64,000 nucleotides of DNA, from assembly GCA_036365515.1 (NCBI GenBank), contig CM070874.1, positions 165,124,297 through 165,188,296 on the forward strand. Direction: 5' to 3'. Positions 11,701 to 23,747 of the stretch are shown piece by piece. Numbering within the stretch: the first letter of the stretch is position 1; each line of letters starts with the position of its first letter. The position numbers were made by a program, and so were the translations under genes. This DNA is from Torymus aiolomorphi (taxonomy: Eukaryota > Arthropoda > Insecta > Hymenoptera > Torymidae). The notes under the pieces were generated by a model. It was not told where the DNA came from, made no database searches, and saw only the letters and a list, made by a program, of their open reading frames with translations.

Positions 11701-12155
11701 CTGCTGATCAGCTGTAGCACGACTCAGTCCTCTTATGCTGGCTAGAGCTGGGAAGCAGGTTGGATCTTGGCCGTAAGGGTAAAACTGATGCAATACTCCC
11801 TTCGGTGCCACCATGTATCGTTCTCGTAGTCGATCTTTTTCTTAAACAACCGTTTGAAGTCGATTCCGAGAATGCAGTCGTACTGAAGCTCGTGTGCTAC
11901 ACGGAAGGGCATAGATAACTTTGTATTATCGATGCTCACCGTCAGGTTCAGTACTCCTTGTAGCTTCACTGCACCTCCATCAGCTACGCGTACTGAAGCT
12001 GCTTCCTGTTCTAATTTCTCGGCAAATTCCTTGCTGACGCCTTTGCCGAGATACGAGTGAACGGAGCCATCGTCGAGCATGCCTAGAAATTTTCTTCCAT
12101 TTAATTCTATGTTGAAGAATAACCTTGGCTCGACGTTGCTGATAGCGCTTCTCAT
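8785..12155 (-). pseudogene. Gypsy copy 1 pol: protease, RT, RNase H, integrase
   Basis: Read on the minus strand. Protease is at 12155-11742 with LDDGSVHSYLG (an unusual Asp-Asp-Gly in place of Asp-Ser/Thr-Gly). Reverse transcriptase follows from 11814, with LDLSQAYHQIPL and the catalytic YLDDV. RNase H has TDASDYAIAG, TEKECLAVLW and a later TDHHS. Integrase has an H-H-C-C zinc finger (GHLGVEK..CQVCQ) and a D-D-E core: AADIMG, LTDNGTEF and NPVERVN. Breaks: stops near 11485 and 11446 before the RT core, a frame change between the protease and RT segments, and a TGA at about 9934 just ahead of the integrase core. The 483-codon RT/RNaseH/IN-head segment (11388-9937) and the 376-codon integrase segment (9915-8785) are each long and open, so decay is moderate. 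Confidence 0.9.
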
Positions 12156-12307
12156 TATCAGTGATTCTGGAGCTAGAACTTGAGGGTTGTCTCCCTAGCT
12201 CATAGCTGCTGCTGAACTGTTTTCTGGAGTAACAGCGATCGAATCAGAAGTGGAAGGAGTCGAGTCTAATGTAGGAGGGTGTGTGTTGACTCCGTTAACT
12301 TCCCCTC

Positions 12308-14628
12308 TTACTCGTTTCCCGCCGCCGTAGTCGAATTGCACTTGTTGGATCGACGCGCCGTGGTAATAGGCTGTTCGCACATTAGGCAGACTGCAGCGTT
12401 CATACACTCTCGTCTCCAATGTCCGGCTTGGCCGCAGCGGAAACATGGCTCTCGTATTTTCCGTCGCTGCATGTCCTCGTACTTCGCCTTCGTGGGGACG
12501 GTCTCGATCTTCCGCTCTTCCTGTTTAGGCTCGTTTTCCGCCGGCTTCGCTCAAGCATTTCCGTTTTGGTCGCTGCGGCGACCCTTACTCTTGCTGCGAG
12601 CATCTCGTTTCCGATCTTTTTTCTCTTCCCGCTGTCCATCCGTCGATTTGAACTTCCGTTCTCTCGACGACCGCTGCTTCTCTCCTCCTTCCGTCTGTGT
12701 GGCTGCTACAGGAGCGAGATTGCTTGAGCTGGACAGCTTCAGCTCGTTTTCTTCCAGTGAGCTCGGAACCACTGAGGCTAGTTTGACCTGCCGCTGCTGC
12801 TTCGGAGGAGTGTACGCTGAAGCAGGGAAAGCTGAATCCGCAATTGGAGGTGGCGGCTTGTACGCCTTCTCCTGAGCTCTCCGCAGCTCCTCTGGCTTGC
12901 CTAGTTTTTGCAATTCCGGAAAATTTTCAAAATCTGTCCTCTCGATGCGCAGCCGGTACGAAGGCTGGAGCTTCTGGTATACTCGATCTAGCTGCTCTCC
13001 TAACGTAAGCGGCGGCTTTAGCTGATCCACGTAGGTCACGCACCTTCAGTAAATAGATGGAGATCTCCTCACTCGGCCCTTGCGTGCGCACCTCCAGCTC
13101 CTTCCGTAGTCTCTCCTGCACATCTTCAAAGCTGTACTGCAGACGAAACGCGTCGACGAAGTCTTCGTATGATTTCCAAAACATAGAGGGCAAGGCTTTC
13201 ACTATTTCCTCGAGAGTCAGTTTGTAAGTTTCTTTGCATTTTGTTAAGTCTGCAATGAAACTTTCGGGGTCTCTTTTCCTATCCCCTTTAAACGAAATAT
13301 GCCACTTGGTGAGTAGCTCCGTCGTGCGTTTCTCTTCATAAAGCGATGAACGCTCGAAAAACGACGCATCTTGAATCATCCCAGGAGCAGAGACATCGAA
13401 TCTCCCCGGGTGAGATTGGAACCTTGCATCCGTAAGCATCGGAGCTGAAGAAAATCCGGTGGCAGCTGGCGGTGGGACTGCAGGCGGAATATACAACCCA
13501 GAATGCGGAATGTTACCATTATACCATGGATACCCTAGAGCATCGGACATCATCGGATACGAGGACACAAAATGTAGCGGAAAATACCCACGCGGATATT
13601 GAAACGACGGTGGCGGCACTGGCTCATTGTAATACGGGCGCACCGGCTCGACTCGTGCTCCAAATCCGCTCGCTTGTGAAGCTCTAGCTGAAACAAAATT
13701 TTGAGCGAGCGACGCTGAGGACATGAGAGGCAGCTCATGATAACCTGGTGTTACTCGCGGCATTGGACATTGTGAGTAGACAGCAGGCCCTGCTACGCCG
13801 TCGAAATTTCCTAGCGCAACATTAGCTGAAAGCTGCGGAACACTCGCCGAAGGTAGCGAACCAACTCCGGATGTCTCGTGGACGGAGTAGCCAAATATCT
13901 CATCTGCTGCAACGACAACGCTGGAAGCGGCAAAGACGACGTACCGTGGAACAATCCGTTCGGCTGCCTCACCGCCTCTCCTTCACTCGCAGATAATGGA
14001 ATCTCGTTCCGCGCACCCGCCACACTCGTTAAATCCATACTATTTTCCATGAACGTGCTATGCTCGTGAGCACGAAGTGGACCGAGAGGATAACGTGTGG
14101 ATTATGCACGCGGATTAGGAGCTGACTCCCTCGTATCATGAAACTCTTCCGGCGCGGCGATGCTAACACGCCTTTGCGCGTCAGAACTCTGTATCGCTGG
14201 AGCAACATGGCTGCCAGCTGTAGGCTGCTCGGCCGCACGCCGCGGCTCACTCACTTCGATGTGCAGCCTCGACGTAAAAGTCTGCGACGGCTCCTCCATC
14301 GAGATCGGATCGCGAAATTTACCTCTGCGTCTGCGCCAAAATGGCATCGCATCTCGTGCCTCTCCAACCTGTTACGCAATATGATCGCGTCCGAGCGAAT
14401 ATTCAGCCCGAACGGCTGAGCAGTCATCGCAACTTCCCCGTCGGTTAACTTAATAATCGATCGCTTCAGCGCTTCAGCTGCAGCTATCGGGTCGACGTAC
14501 ATTAGATCATTCTCGTCGACACCGAGCGAAGCCCAGCTCCAGTCATGATTTTCCATCTTGAATACCTTCTCAGTCAGCCTCGGTCGTATAGCTCCGTTGA
14601 TTTTCCTTCGCAATCTAAATTTACTCAA
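12308..14628 (-). pseudogene. Gypsy copy 1 gag with capsid domain and zinc knuckle
   Basis: The start is placed at 14628 (MSKFRLRRKIN) or 24 codons later at MENHDWSW. The N-terminal part runs to about 14251 and then loses roughly 170 bp relative to copy 2. A proline/tyrosine-rich linker and the retrotransposon Gag core (WHISFKGDRKRDPESFIADL..EVRTQGPSEE) lie at 13763-12927. A basic C-terminal part (12551-13039) follows in another frame. A CX2CX4HX4C zinc knuckle, CFRCGQAGHWRREC, lies near 12407-12448 in a third frame, ending at the stop at 12308. Gag packages element RNA in cytoplasmic particles. Several frameshifts and stops separate the segments. Confidence 0.8.
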
Positions 14629-15382
14629 AATTTACTTTGTTTTACTATTACAAATTCTAACTTTAGCAGAACCAAAAAGACTAAATCTAAAACAAGCAAA
14701 GCAAGCGAAAAACAAAGAAAGAAAATCAAGCCAATCAACCGAGTTGATGTGAGAAGGTAAAGTGCGACAATTACGCACTTGCTCCTGCACCGCAAATTGC
14801 AATCCCTCAGAAAATTTTCCCTCCCGTTTCTATTAAAAATCTTATAACGGAGGCGTGGGAAGGTTTATGGAAAGTTATGCGGAAAGGAGCGTAAGCGAGC
14901 AATCTCTCCAAAGGGGGAAGAAGTAGAGTAAAATAAAACGAAATGACAAAAATGTCAAACCAAAAAACGTAAAACAGGAAAATGATTCTGTCGTGCACGC
15001 GTGTTCAGGAAGTTACTCTTAATCTTAAACACTGCCTGAACGCGTTGCAAAAATTCTTTTATGCCGCGTGGCTAAAGCTGTAGCAAGAAGTGAATTTGCG
15101 AGTTCCTCATAAACTCTCTCGCAATAACACACCCAAATCGCAATAAATATTCGCAATTTAATTCAATTATTTATTTGAAACAATTATTCCAACGACTTAA
15201 TCTGAAGCATCTGGCTAAATTCGATTTGCTCACGGCGTCTATTAACACCTGCACGCGGTAGGTACTTTGAGCGCAAAAATGGCTGCCACAATGCTTCTCC
15301 CGCGCGGTTCCTCGTTGTGCGTGCGCGCCGCAATGGCGAAATCACGACGCGGATCCCTTAACTTTGCCACGGCCTTTACCGT

Positions 15383-15403
15383 GGCCCCACGTTGGCTGTG
15401 CCA
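15383..15403 (-). promoter_or_regulatory. Primer binding site, Gypsy copy 1
   Basis: On the minus strand the sequence TGGCACAGCCAACGTGGGG starts two bases after the LTR end. It resembles the complement of a Lys-tRNA 3' end (TGGCGC..CCAACGTGGGG) with a two-base insertion and one change. It would prime minus-strand DNA synthesis. Confidence 0.6.
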
Positions 15404-15426
15404 CTTGTAACGCTCTGCCGGGGATC

Positions 15427-16849
15427 AACGTCGTCGAACTTGTCCACGAGCTCGTCGTATTCCAAACCAAAAATTACCTTCTTGGTGAACGGTTTATTTG
15501 AGGTGGTCTTACACCTACAAATTTTGAAAATAATCAACTTTTTTTTTATTGAATTTTTTAATTATATATGTTATTCTGAACTTAAAAAAACCAGTTTGGA
15601 ACAAAAATTAAAAAAATTCAAAATGATATGGTTAAAAGAGCTTACTATCTTCAAAATGACGAAAAAATTGATTTTCCTTTTTTTTGCCTTTTCTATAGGT
15701 TTCTGATATATATAGGAACAAGTTTACTTGTATGTGTTTTAAAATATCAAAAAACATTATTTAAGACTTATTAGTATAAGAATTATAAAAAAAAAAATAA
15801 TTAAATTTAAATACGGGATTTATTATAAAAATAATATAAATCATATTCTGGAATTTGAAATCCAGTGGAATCGTCTTTTGAGTTGTGACAATTTTGCACC
15901 TCTATTCTAGTAAAGTGACCATTTCGTCAACGAAATTTGACAGCAAATTACTATATTAATACTCCCTTTTGTATACGTATGTACTTATAAAGCTATAATA
16001 TCATATATAGTGTCAACACAGCAGACAGCTCAAAATCTCAAATAAGCCAAGATACATAACCATGTTATTTCAACAGTGTGTTTTGCAGAGTTTTTGGTTT
16101 CAGATAGAGAAAGATTTTTTTCTTAGTGCTGGATTATTTTTATTCATAAGTGAATTCAGGACTAAAAATTTACTGTATTGTGTCTGTGAAGATATATGTC
16201 TGAAAAGTGTAATTGTAATTATAATACAAGCGTACAGTGACAGTTTTGTTTAAATTTGGAAAGTAGTTTCAGTTCAAGATGGGAATGCTGCATGAAAATT
16301 AATACTGATAAACATGTGCATTGGCAAGATTGAATTCAGTATTTTAAAGAAGAGGCAGTAAAAATTTTTATCGCATAAAAATAAATACATCTTTTTTCTA
16401 AGAAAGATGAAAGTGACATATTAAGTCTAACTCACTATAGGATATATAATTCAATTCAGAAGATTTGTTAATTGCAATGAGTGCCAAGATGTATCTATAC
16501 ACATAAAAGCGACAAGCCTCCTCACAAGAATACATGCTTAAATTCAAGATATATTTAATATTTAATATGTGTAATCAAGTAATCATTAAAAAATGGGCTT
16601 ATCGGCTTTTATGTACTTTTGTCTATGACAGTGATGGCTTCTTAAGTTTCGATTTGGATCATTGGGATTTCATATTTCATAAGACTTGGCGCATATTCTA
16701 CATTTATTTTAGTATTATAAATAATAATCTAACTCAGTACAGTTTGTTAAAAAGTGATTCAACAGTGGATGAATCAAAAGTACAAAAGGACAGATTGAAC
16801 AGTAACTTTTAATGGAACGAATGCTGCGAGCTTAACAATAACTTTTAAG
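15427..16849. other. AT-rich stretch with coding-like remnant at its left edge
   Basis: At 15427-15505 the minus strand reads a short protein-like segment (KPFTKKVIFGLEYDELVDKF), preceded by a possible splice acceptor TTTGTAG. The rest, to 16849, is AT-rich with two short ORFs (16062-16253 and 16534-16812) that I do not recognise and do not call as genes. Confidence 0.35.
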
Positions 16850-17210
16850 AGGGTGTGGTACTCATGTACTCTATTTTACCGACAGAACACGGTAAATTCT
16901 ATATTATTAAAATAAATATATCGAATTACGTCTTATAAAAAGATAGTTGCCCTGCGCAATGTAATAATCTACCAACCTACGCAGTTTTGAGCTCAAATGT
17001 CAACGGCACCCTAAAAAATTTTGCGAACAAAAATAACCGAAATTTCGTTCGCAAAATTTTTTAGGATGCCGTTGATATTTGGGCTCAACACTGCGCAGGC
17101 TGGTAGATTATTAAATTTCACAGGGCAACTATCTCTTTATAAGATGTAATTCGATATATTTTCGATATAGTTCCGCCGGTAAAACAGAGTGCATGAGTAG
17201 CACACACCCT
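16850..17210. mobile_element. Palindromic MITE (361 bp)
   Basis: Almost the whole element is one inverted repeat. The left end AGGGTGTGGTACTCATGTAC pairs with the right end, which in reverse complement reads AGGGTGTGTGCTACTCATGC. The arms continue through TATATCGAATTACGTCTTAT and GCAAAATTTTTTAGG to a centre at about 17030. It has no ORF. It would fold as a near-perfect hairpin. No convincing target duplication was seen. Confidence 0.75.
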
Positions 17211-17369
17211 TCATTGAACGGATGCATGCCAGGTGCCAGAGCTTCTGTTTTAACCATTTTATATGGGAGAACAGATAACAGATATACAGGAAAATGAGTT
17301 TCAAGAAGGAAAAGAATAATTGATTATTTTTTGAGTCTTATGGTATTTTTCTTTGCAGGCTTGTTTCTC

Positions 17370-17725
17370 AAAATGTCATTTTTTAAAGATTGTCGTAATT
17401 TTTCTCTGAGACCATTCGATAAATTTTCATGAGACAAAGTGCAAATTGTTCCTAATTTATGTAGTTATGGACGTAAGAGTAGCAATTTTAAGGTTTTCAT
17501 GTATAAGTATTTCTTTCATGGCAAAAACCCAAAAAATTCAAAAAAATGAAAAAAATTATTGCAAAAAAATCAGTTTTTGCCATGAAAAAAATACTTACAT
17601 AAAAACCTTAAAATTGCAACTCTTACGCCCATAATTACATAAATTAGGAACAATTTGCATTTTGTCCCATCAAAATCCATCATGTGGTCTCAGAAAAAAG
17701 TTACGATAAACTTTTTTTCTTGAAA
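17370..17725. mobile_element. Second palindromic MITE-like element
   Basis: Another long hairpin with its centre near 17545. Left GTAATTTTTCTCTGAGACCA pairs with right GTGGTCTCAGAAAAAAGTTAC, and inner arms include ATTGTTCCTAATTTATGTA and GTATTTCTTTCATGGCAAAA with their complements. Exact ends fade gradually. The ORF across it (17446-17634) reads both arms of the hairpin and is not a gene. Confidence 0.7.
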
Positions 17726-18595
17726 ATGCTATAACTGAGGGTAAAATGAGTTTAAGGACCTCGCCCTTGGCTTATTTTATTCAAAATAAGTTATACTTAA
17801 AATATATTTTGATTATTTTATTATAATAATAATTTTTATGATTTTTTTAGGTAATTTTGGCCAGAAATGCCTATAGGTGTAAGACCGCCTTAAGGCGTAC
17901 AATGTACAAAAGACTTGATGTGGGTGTTGTGCAGGGGCTTTATTGAGATAAGCGATACATCGCAAGTCGTCAAAATACAACGATATATCGAAGTACAGAA
18001 TGGCGTTCTTGGCGTTTTTGTGACTGTCATAATCTTGTCACAGTTCAATGAGCGGTGAAGCGCTAGCGGCGCGAAATTCAAATTGCTAATTAAGTTGCAA
18101 TTTTTTTTACAAATTGAAAACGAGGCTTATAATGAGAGCCTCACGTCCACTCCATCAACAGAAAGAATAATAATATAACAATATAAAGGTCCTGCCAATG
18201 ATACTACACCCTGTAAAATAGAAGTACCAGTAATTTGTATCATTGTTAATATATTATTGTTATTATGTTTTCATTTTATTAAAATTGCAGACATTAATTG
18301 AATTTACTGCTTTAAAAAGAACAAAGTGAACACTTGTGGGGAGACACAGAGCAACTTTTTAATAAATAATTATTATTATTACTTTTTACAAAAAAAATTA
18401 TTATAATAATTTAAAATTTAAGGTAAGGTATAATGAATAATACTAATAATAATCAATATTATAAAAACTTTATTAATAAGATTTTTACACGTCCGATTTA
18501 CACGTAATACTTATACAAATACATTTTTCAGTTTAAATATCTTAGTTATTGTAAGTACTGATTTATATCTCATGATACAAATAGAACGCAGCGGG

Positions 18596-20371
18596 TTAGC
18601 GTTGCAACAGTTGGAGTTTGTCTTTTCAATACTGCTCCTCTTTACTATAATGTTCCTTCATTATTTACAATTTTGTCTGCTCTAATTGTTGCAACTTGGT
18701 TATCGCTTGAACTAAACTATTGACCGTGTTACTATTTTCTTGTATAGCATCAATTGCTTTTTCAGATTTTGTTGGCGTATCTAAAAAACACATTAAGTAT
18801 AAAATCAAATGAAATGCAGTTTTTAACTTTTTATTTTTCTTATTTCTTTTTCTTTTCCAAGAACTTAAATATTCATTGTATCCTTGTGTATAACCTTCAT
18901 TCAGTGACTCTTCGACTTTCAGTGTTTGAGCTGAAGTAGTTGAAGATACAGTAGTAGTAATCGGTTTACTCGCTCCTAGTATAACCATATTTAATCCATA
19001 AAGTTTATTTGAGCAATCTTCAAGTGGAGCAGAATTGATCGATGGTGATTGCAAGGAATGCATAACATTCTCTGATTTTATTGGTGAAGGCTTTGCAACA
19101 GTTGCTAAATTTTTTTTGTATGTCCCAGAATCTAAAAGTGTGCCTTCTGTTTCCACTAAAGTACCTTGTATTGGAACTTCATAAACGACTACATTGCTCT
19201 TAACTTTTTTAGTATCTATAACACAAAAGAAACATACATAAATAGAATATATAAATACTTATAAGAGATTATAGCACTATATTTTTAGTATTATAATAAA
19301 ATCTTCTAATGTATATACATACTCGTTTTAGTAACGTTTACTATCCCAGTTTCCTCAACCATTTCCAATCCATTGTTGTGAGACGTACCAACAACTTCGA
19401 GAACGCCTTCTAATTTTGTATCATAAACAAAAGCTCTTCCATTTTCTTTATTACCGGTTTCTTTCAGTGCTCTTTTTTTCTGCATTGTATTTCTTGGCTT
19501 TTTTGTTTTAGATGATACCAGGACTGAAATAGATAAGAAAATTGTAAATGAATTGTATATATTTAAACAAAAATTGTAAATTAATTGTATATATTTAAAC
19601 AAAATTGTAAATAAAAAATTATTAAAATTATACTTACAGCTTTTACTTGCTTAGCAAATTTTGGTGGTCCACACTCACTCACTTTATCCGCTAATCTCTG
19701 CCATTGCAGTGGCCTGGATTGCTTACCGTTATTCCCTGCATAACGATTTGCAGCAAATTCGCTGTGAGTCCTCATGTAAAATATTGCATCTTCTTGAGCA
19801 GGTTGGATGTTTGTATTGAGATGGCTGTAAGCAATTATTTATAAATATATGATCATGATATATCATCATGCAATGTATCCGCTACATTAAGTTTGTAAAA
19901 CTAATTAATAATGAATTTAAAGCAATAAGTACTAATGTTGCGGATGGACAAATAAAAAGTTGACATAAGAATGAGGATTATTGCTTTAGTCAAGTTATAC
20001 AACAAAAGAGGAAGTTTCGTGTACGCTTTTTCTCGTTTGCATACGCTCTTTTTGTTCAACTAGCTACTAAATGCAATAGTACATTTCAACACGGGTGCGA
20101 AAGGTGATTATGTAGCTCATATAACGTTCTCGTACGAGCGAAGCGAGTCAGAAAAAAGTCACACGAGCTAAAAATCTTCTTACGCACCAGTTTTAAGCGT
20201 ATTTTATACCACAAGAGCCGAATAATCATACTGAAATTATAATTTTGAGGTTAGAGTGGTATATAATAAGATTTTTAATATAAATACTCACTCAGTTTCC
20301 ATTTTATATGTGCAGAAAAATGAAGATTGATGATTTCGAAGCAAAATTTCAGGCTGAATGGTAGATTGCAT
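18596..20371 (-). pseudogene. Harbinger SANT/Myb-like DNA-binding protein, left copy
   Basis: Spliced gene on the minus strand. Exon 1 starts MQSTIQPEILLR at 20371 and ends at a GTGAGT donor near 20293. Exon 2 (about 19825-19642) encodes the trihelix/SANT-like region SRPLQWQRLADKVSECGPPK. Further exons give a Ser/Thr-rich middle and a C-terminal helix (SEKAIDAIQENSNTVNSLV) that may be coiled coil. In Harbinger elements this partner binds the termini and helps bring the transposase to the nucleus (family knowledge). Damage: a TAA at 18665, where the right copy reads Glu, and a frame change after SWYHLKQKSQEI that both copies share. Confidence 0.7.
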
Positions 20372-21351
20372 GTAAGATCGTCTATGCTCGCTTACTTCCT
20401 CGCCTTCTTTTTTTTTATATCTATGCCCACTCCCGGCTCCGTTCTACTCCATGACATTTTGATTTCTGTACCTACCTAATATAAGTATTTTCTTCTTCGA
20501 ACTTTTCCAAGAGTTGAAACATAAACAAGAGACGAGCGCGAACTGTGAGAGTGCGTTCACATTCGGCGGAATGGTCCGCGTGGAACACGTTTAGGCCTAT
20601 ATTATGAGTGCGATAGAGAGGTGTAATTTGTTTTCGCCAATGTTTCTCTCCCACGTTTGAGACGGTCACAACTTCGCACGACCGCACGGTAACCTTACAT
20701 AGTACAGCGCGACTGTCATTTTTCTTCAAAATTCTTCAACTGACATATACCTACTCTTGTTATGGTATGTGACTTCTTCACGACTTGGTAATTTTGCAGA
20801 GTATATGTATAAGTACACAAGCTTCGCATTTGCTCCAAAAGTTTTGTTTTGTCAGTGGCTATAACTTGTTTGGATGGATGACGATTGACTTCTGAGGGAC
20901 GCGAACGTGTGATAGATTTGTCTTATTGTTCTATTTGTTTTGGGCCTCTAAATATATTGCATTAATTACTGTTAAGTAAGTATATGGCTTCTAAGTCACC
21001 GCTGCAACATAAGTAGATAAGAAAGCATATTACAATTAAGAAGAACAAGGTCACTTCTCGGGTTATTTGGATCAAGAGTCGATAAAATTAAAGTGTGAGT
21101 ACATCGCCTGTGGCAGACAAGTAACTCTAGGAATAAAAATAAGTGTGATTATATTTTTTAAGTATAATGAAGGCTGTTGTAAAAAATAGAAAAATATTAA
21201 AGAAAATGTCGTTAAAGTGAAACAGTTATACCCAAACGTAAATCGAAAATATGAATTATAAATATTACATCAGTACATGAGCGGAGAAATCTGTTGGACG
21301 TTTGCCACCTCCGTATAACTAATAAGGCACAATTTTCTAGCTTCCAGTGAA
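20372..21351. promoter_or_regulatory. Divergent intergenic region between the two Harbinger genes
   Basis: About 1 kb between the divergent SANT and transposase starts, mirrored at 38288-39272 in the other arm. It likely holds both promoters and a 5' non-coding exon of the transposase (an acceptor TTTTCTAG lies before 21341). I see no unambiguous TATA box. The small ORFs at 20472-20729 and in the mirror copy are not gene-like. Confidence 0.4.
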
Positions 21352-22179
21352 ATGTTTGCTGCAGTTCTTTTCCTCAACGAGGGTGATGAAGAACGAAGAA
21401 ACCAAATGGTGCTTAAACGGACAATACGAGATGTAGATAACGCATTTCAAATGGGAGACGAGTGTTTTAGAAGATATTATTGAATGTATCCAGAAGTAGC
21501 CGTGGATCTAGTAGAGATGTTAAGACCACATTTGACGAACCATCCCAGAGGAGTTCCACCTCACCTCCAAGTGTTGGCAGTTTTAAGATTCCTAGCTGAG
21601 GGATCTTACCAAAAGGGAGTTTCACAAGAAATGAACCATTCAATGTCCCAAAGCACCTTCAGTAAATACCTTCATGACGTGATTCCAGCAATAAATCGCT
21701 TTGCAAATCAATGCATTATGTTTCCAAGGACTAGGGAGGAGCGTCAAGCGGTACAAGCCAGGTAATATTAAAATTATTCATGTATTGTACTAAATATACA
21801 TTTTACGTACAACTAGAATGTTGGGCGCGCTACGCGCGCCTACAATGTCGCTGTGTTCTCTTGACTCGTCTACAATAATTGTGTAATGTGACTCATTACG
21901 TAAATATATTTGTTAATGTATACTGTTAATTATTCGATTAAAATGTTAATTCTAGGTACGTGGTGTAACGAATTTTATTATCACGCAGAAACAAAAAAAA
22001 ATAGACCTCCAATACGACCGATAGAAGAGAGCATGGAAAATAAAAACCAAATACATTTAGGAAAAAAGACAGTGGAGAGGGCTCTAACATGGGTGCAGTG
22101 TGTATTTTTATATTACTCTTATTATTTACTTAATAGTTTAATTAATTATAAATTATTAATTCTTCTCAATTATTCTCCT

Positions 22180-22660
22180 CAGAATTACGTCTGATTCTAG
22201 GTCTACCGCGACGACGATTTTCATCAATAACTTGCTCAACATTGTCATTCTCTATTTCATTATTATTAGGTTCAAATGTATATGAATTATTATTGACATT
22301 ATTATCGCACCGAGCCCTGGATCGTCTTTTTCATTTCTTGAAACCCGTTGCCTTTCTCGGAACTCCATTTCCTCCTCAGAAGTACGTCTGATTCTAGGTC
22401 TACTGCGTCGACGATTTTCATCAATAACTTGCTCAACATTGTCATTCTCCATTTTATTATTATTATGTTCCAATGTATTTGAATTATTATTGACATTATT
22501 ATCGCACCGAGCCCTGGATCGTCTTTCTCTTTCATTTCTTAAAATCCATTGCCTTTCTCGGAACTCCCTTTAGTCCTCAGAAGAACGTCTGATTCTAGGT
22601 CTACCGCGACGACGATTTTCATCAATAACTTGCTCAACATTGTCATGCTCCATTAAACTA
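22180..22660 (-). repeat. ~198-bp tandem repeat inside the Helitron
   Basis: ACGTCTGATTCTAGGTCTAC recurs near 22186, 22382 and 22583. On the minus strand each unit reads a charged peptide containing VEQVIDENRRR and RPRIRRTSEEE. This could be a captured or decayed coding piece, perhaps a Helitron N-terminus, but frames are broken between units and no function is claimed. Confidence 0.7.
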
Positions 22661-22839
22661 CTAATATTTAAATGCCGCTAATGATATTTCCAATGAAATA
22701 TAATATCAATAATAATAAAAAACAATAAATAAGAAAAATTAATCAAGACTTTTTATTGCTAATACAAATACTTGTAAAAGTTCAATAATAATCAAAATAT
22801 AGTTTTTAATTTTTAACCAAAATGGCAAATGTTCAATAA

Positions 22840-23420
22840 TAACAACCAAAGTTCAATAGCAAAAATCAGTTCTTATCAGTTCTTTTCAGTTCTAATTAGT
22901 AACAATCAATACTCAATAGTGATACCAAAAGTCAATAATCAATATTGAATGGTCAATATTCAATTCAATTCAATAATCAATAATAAATAATCAATAATCA
23001 ATAATCAATAGATATTAATAAACAGACAATAATCAATAACTCCTAATTATTTATTATTTATCAGTTCATTTCAGTTCATTTTAGTTCGTATCAGTTCATA
23101 TAAATTCTTATCAGTTCTTACCAGTTCATTTCGATTCTTATCAGTTCTTATCAATAACAGTCAATACTCAATAGAAATATAAAAAATAAATAATTGATAA
23201 TTAATAATTAATAATTAATACCCAATAATCCATAATCAATATTTAATGGTCACTATTCAATAGCCAATAATCGATATTTAATGGTGAATAATCAATAAAC
23301 AATAATCAATATTAAATCGACAATAATCAACAAACAATAATCCATAAACAATAGTCAAAAAACACTAATCGATAGACAATAAGTAATATAATCAATGATC
23401 AAACCACAATAATCAATAAC
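22840..23420. repeat. AT-rich simple repeats (CAATAAT and TTATCAGTTC types)
   Basis: Dense repeats of AATAATCAATA and of TTATCAGTTC/TTTCAGTTC within the Helitron. No coding potential is seen. Confidence 0.85.
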
Positions 23421-23639
23421 TCGTTTTTTTTAATCTTTAGAGAAGATTCAAGTATACACCTATTTGATAGATGTATACTTGCTTGTACACCTGAAAAGCA
23501 TAATTCACAGCATTAATATTTACTTATATTATGTTATGTTGTTTAGTATATAGTATATTCTTATATTATAAAAAATAAAGTTCCTTTCGTAACCATACGG
23601 CCATCACTACCACTTCCTCTCACCCCCGCCTCATACACA

Positions 23640-23707
23640 AACACACACGCGCGCGCGCGCGCGCGCACACACACACACACACGCACACGCGCACGCGCAC
23701 ACACACA

Positions 23708-23747
<40 letters not shown>

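Larger units (their letters stand above)
7558..15426 (-). mobile_element. Ty3/Gypsy LTR retrotransposon, copy 1 (reverse strand)
   Basis: A minus-strand LTR retrotransposon of about 7.9 kb with gag at 14628-12308 and pol at 12155-8785. Its left end is a partial 3' LTR (7558-8163). Its right end keeps only about 21 bp of the 5' LTR (15406-15426), ending TGTTACA, directly beside the primer binding site at 15383-15403. Element copy 2 at 25432-33774 is the same family in the opposite orientation and gives the full LTR for comparison. Domain order PR-RT-RNaseH-IN and the YLDDV reverse transcriptase motif place it in Ty3/Gypsy. The long LTR and a Lys-tRNA-like primer site suggest an Osvaldo/Woot-type lineage, which is inference. 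Confidence 0.9.
15497..17895. mobile_element. Possible TIR-bounded non-autonomous element
   Basis: The left edge reads GGTGGTCTTACACCTA and the right edge, in reverse complement, GGCGGTCTTACACCTATA: about 15 of 16 bases as inverted repeats some 2.4 kb apart. The interior contains two smaller palindromic elements and no transposase. No clear target duplication was found, so the boundaries are tentative. Confidence 0.3.

Noticed and set aside
12279..12875. 198-codon plus-strand ORF over gag
   Set aside because: Antisense shadow of the minus-strand gag C-terminus. Likewise 27354-27836 over copy 2 gag.
20472..20729. 85-codon ORF between the Harbinger genes
   Set aside because: The mirror copy at 38868-39083 does not keep the same protein, so it is not a gene.
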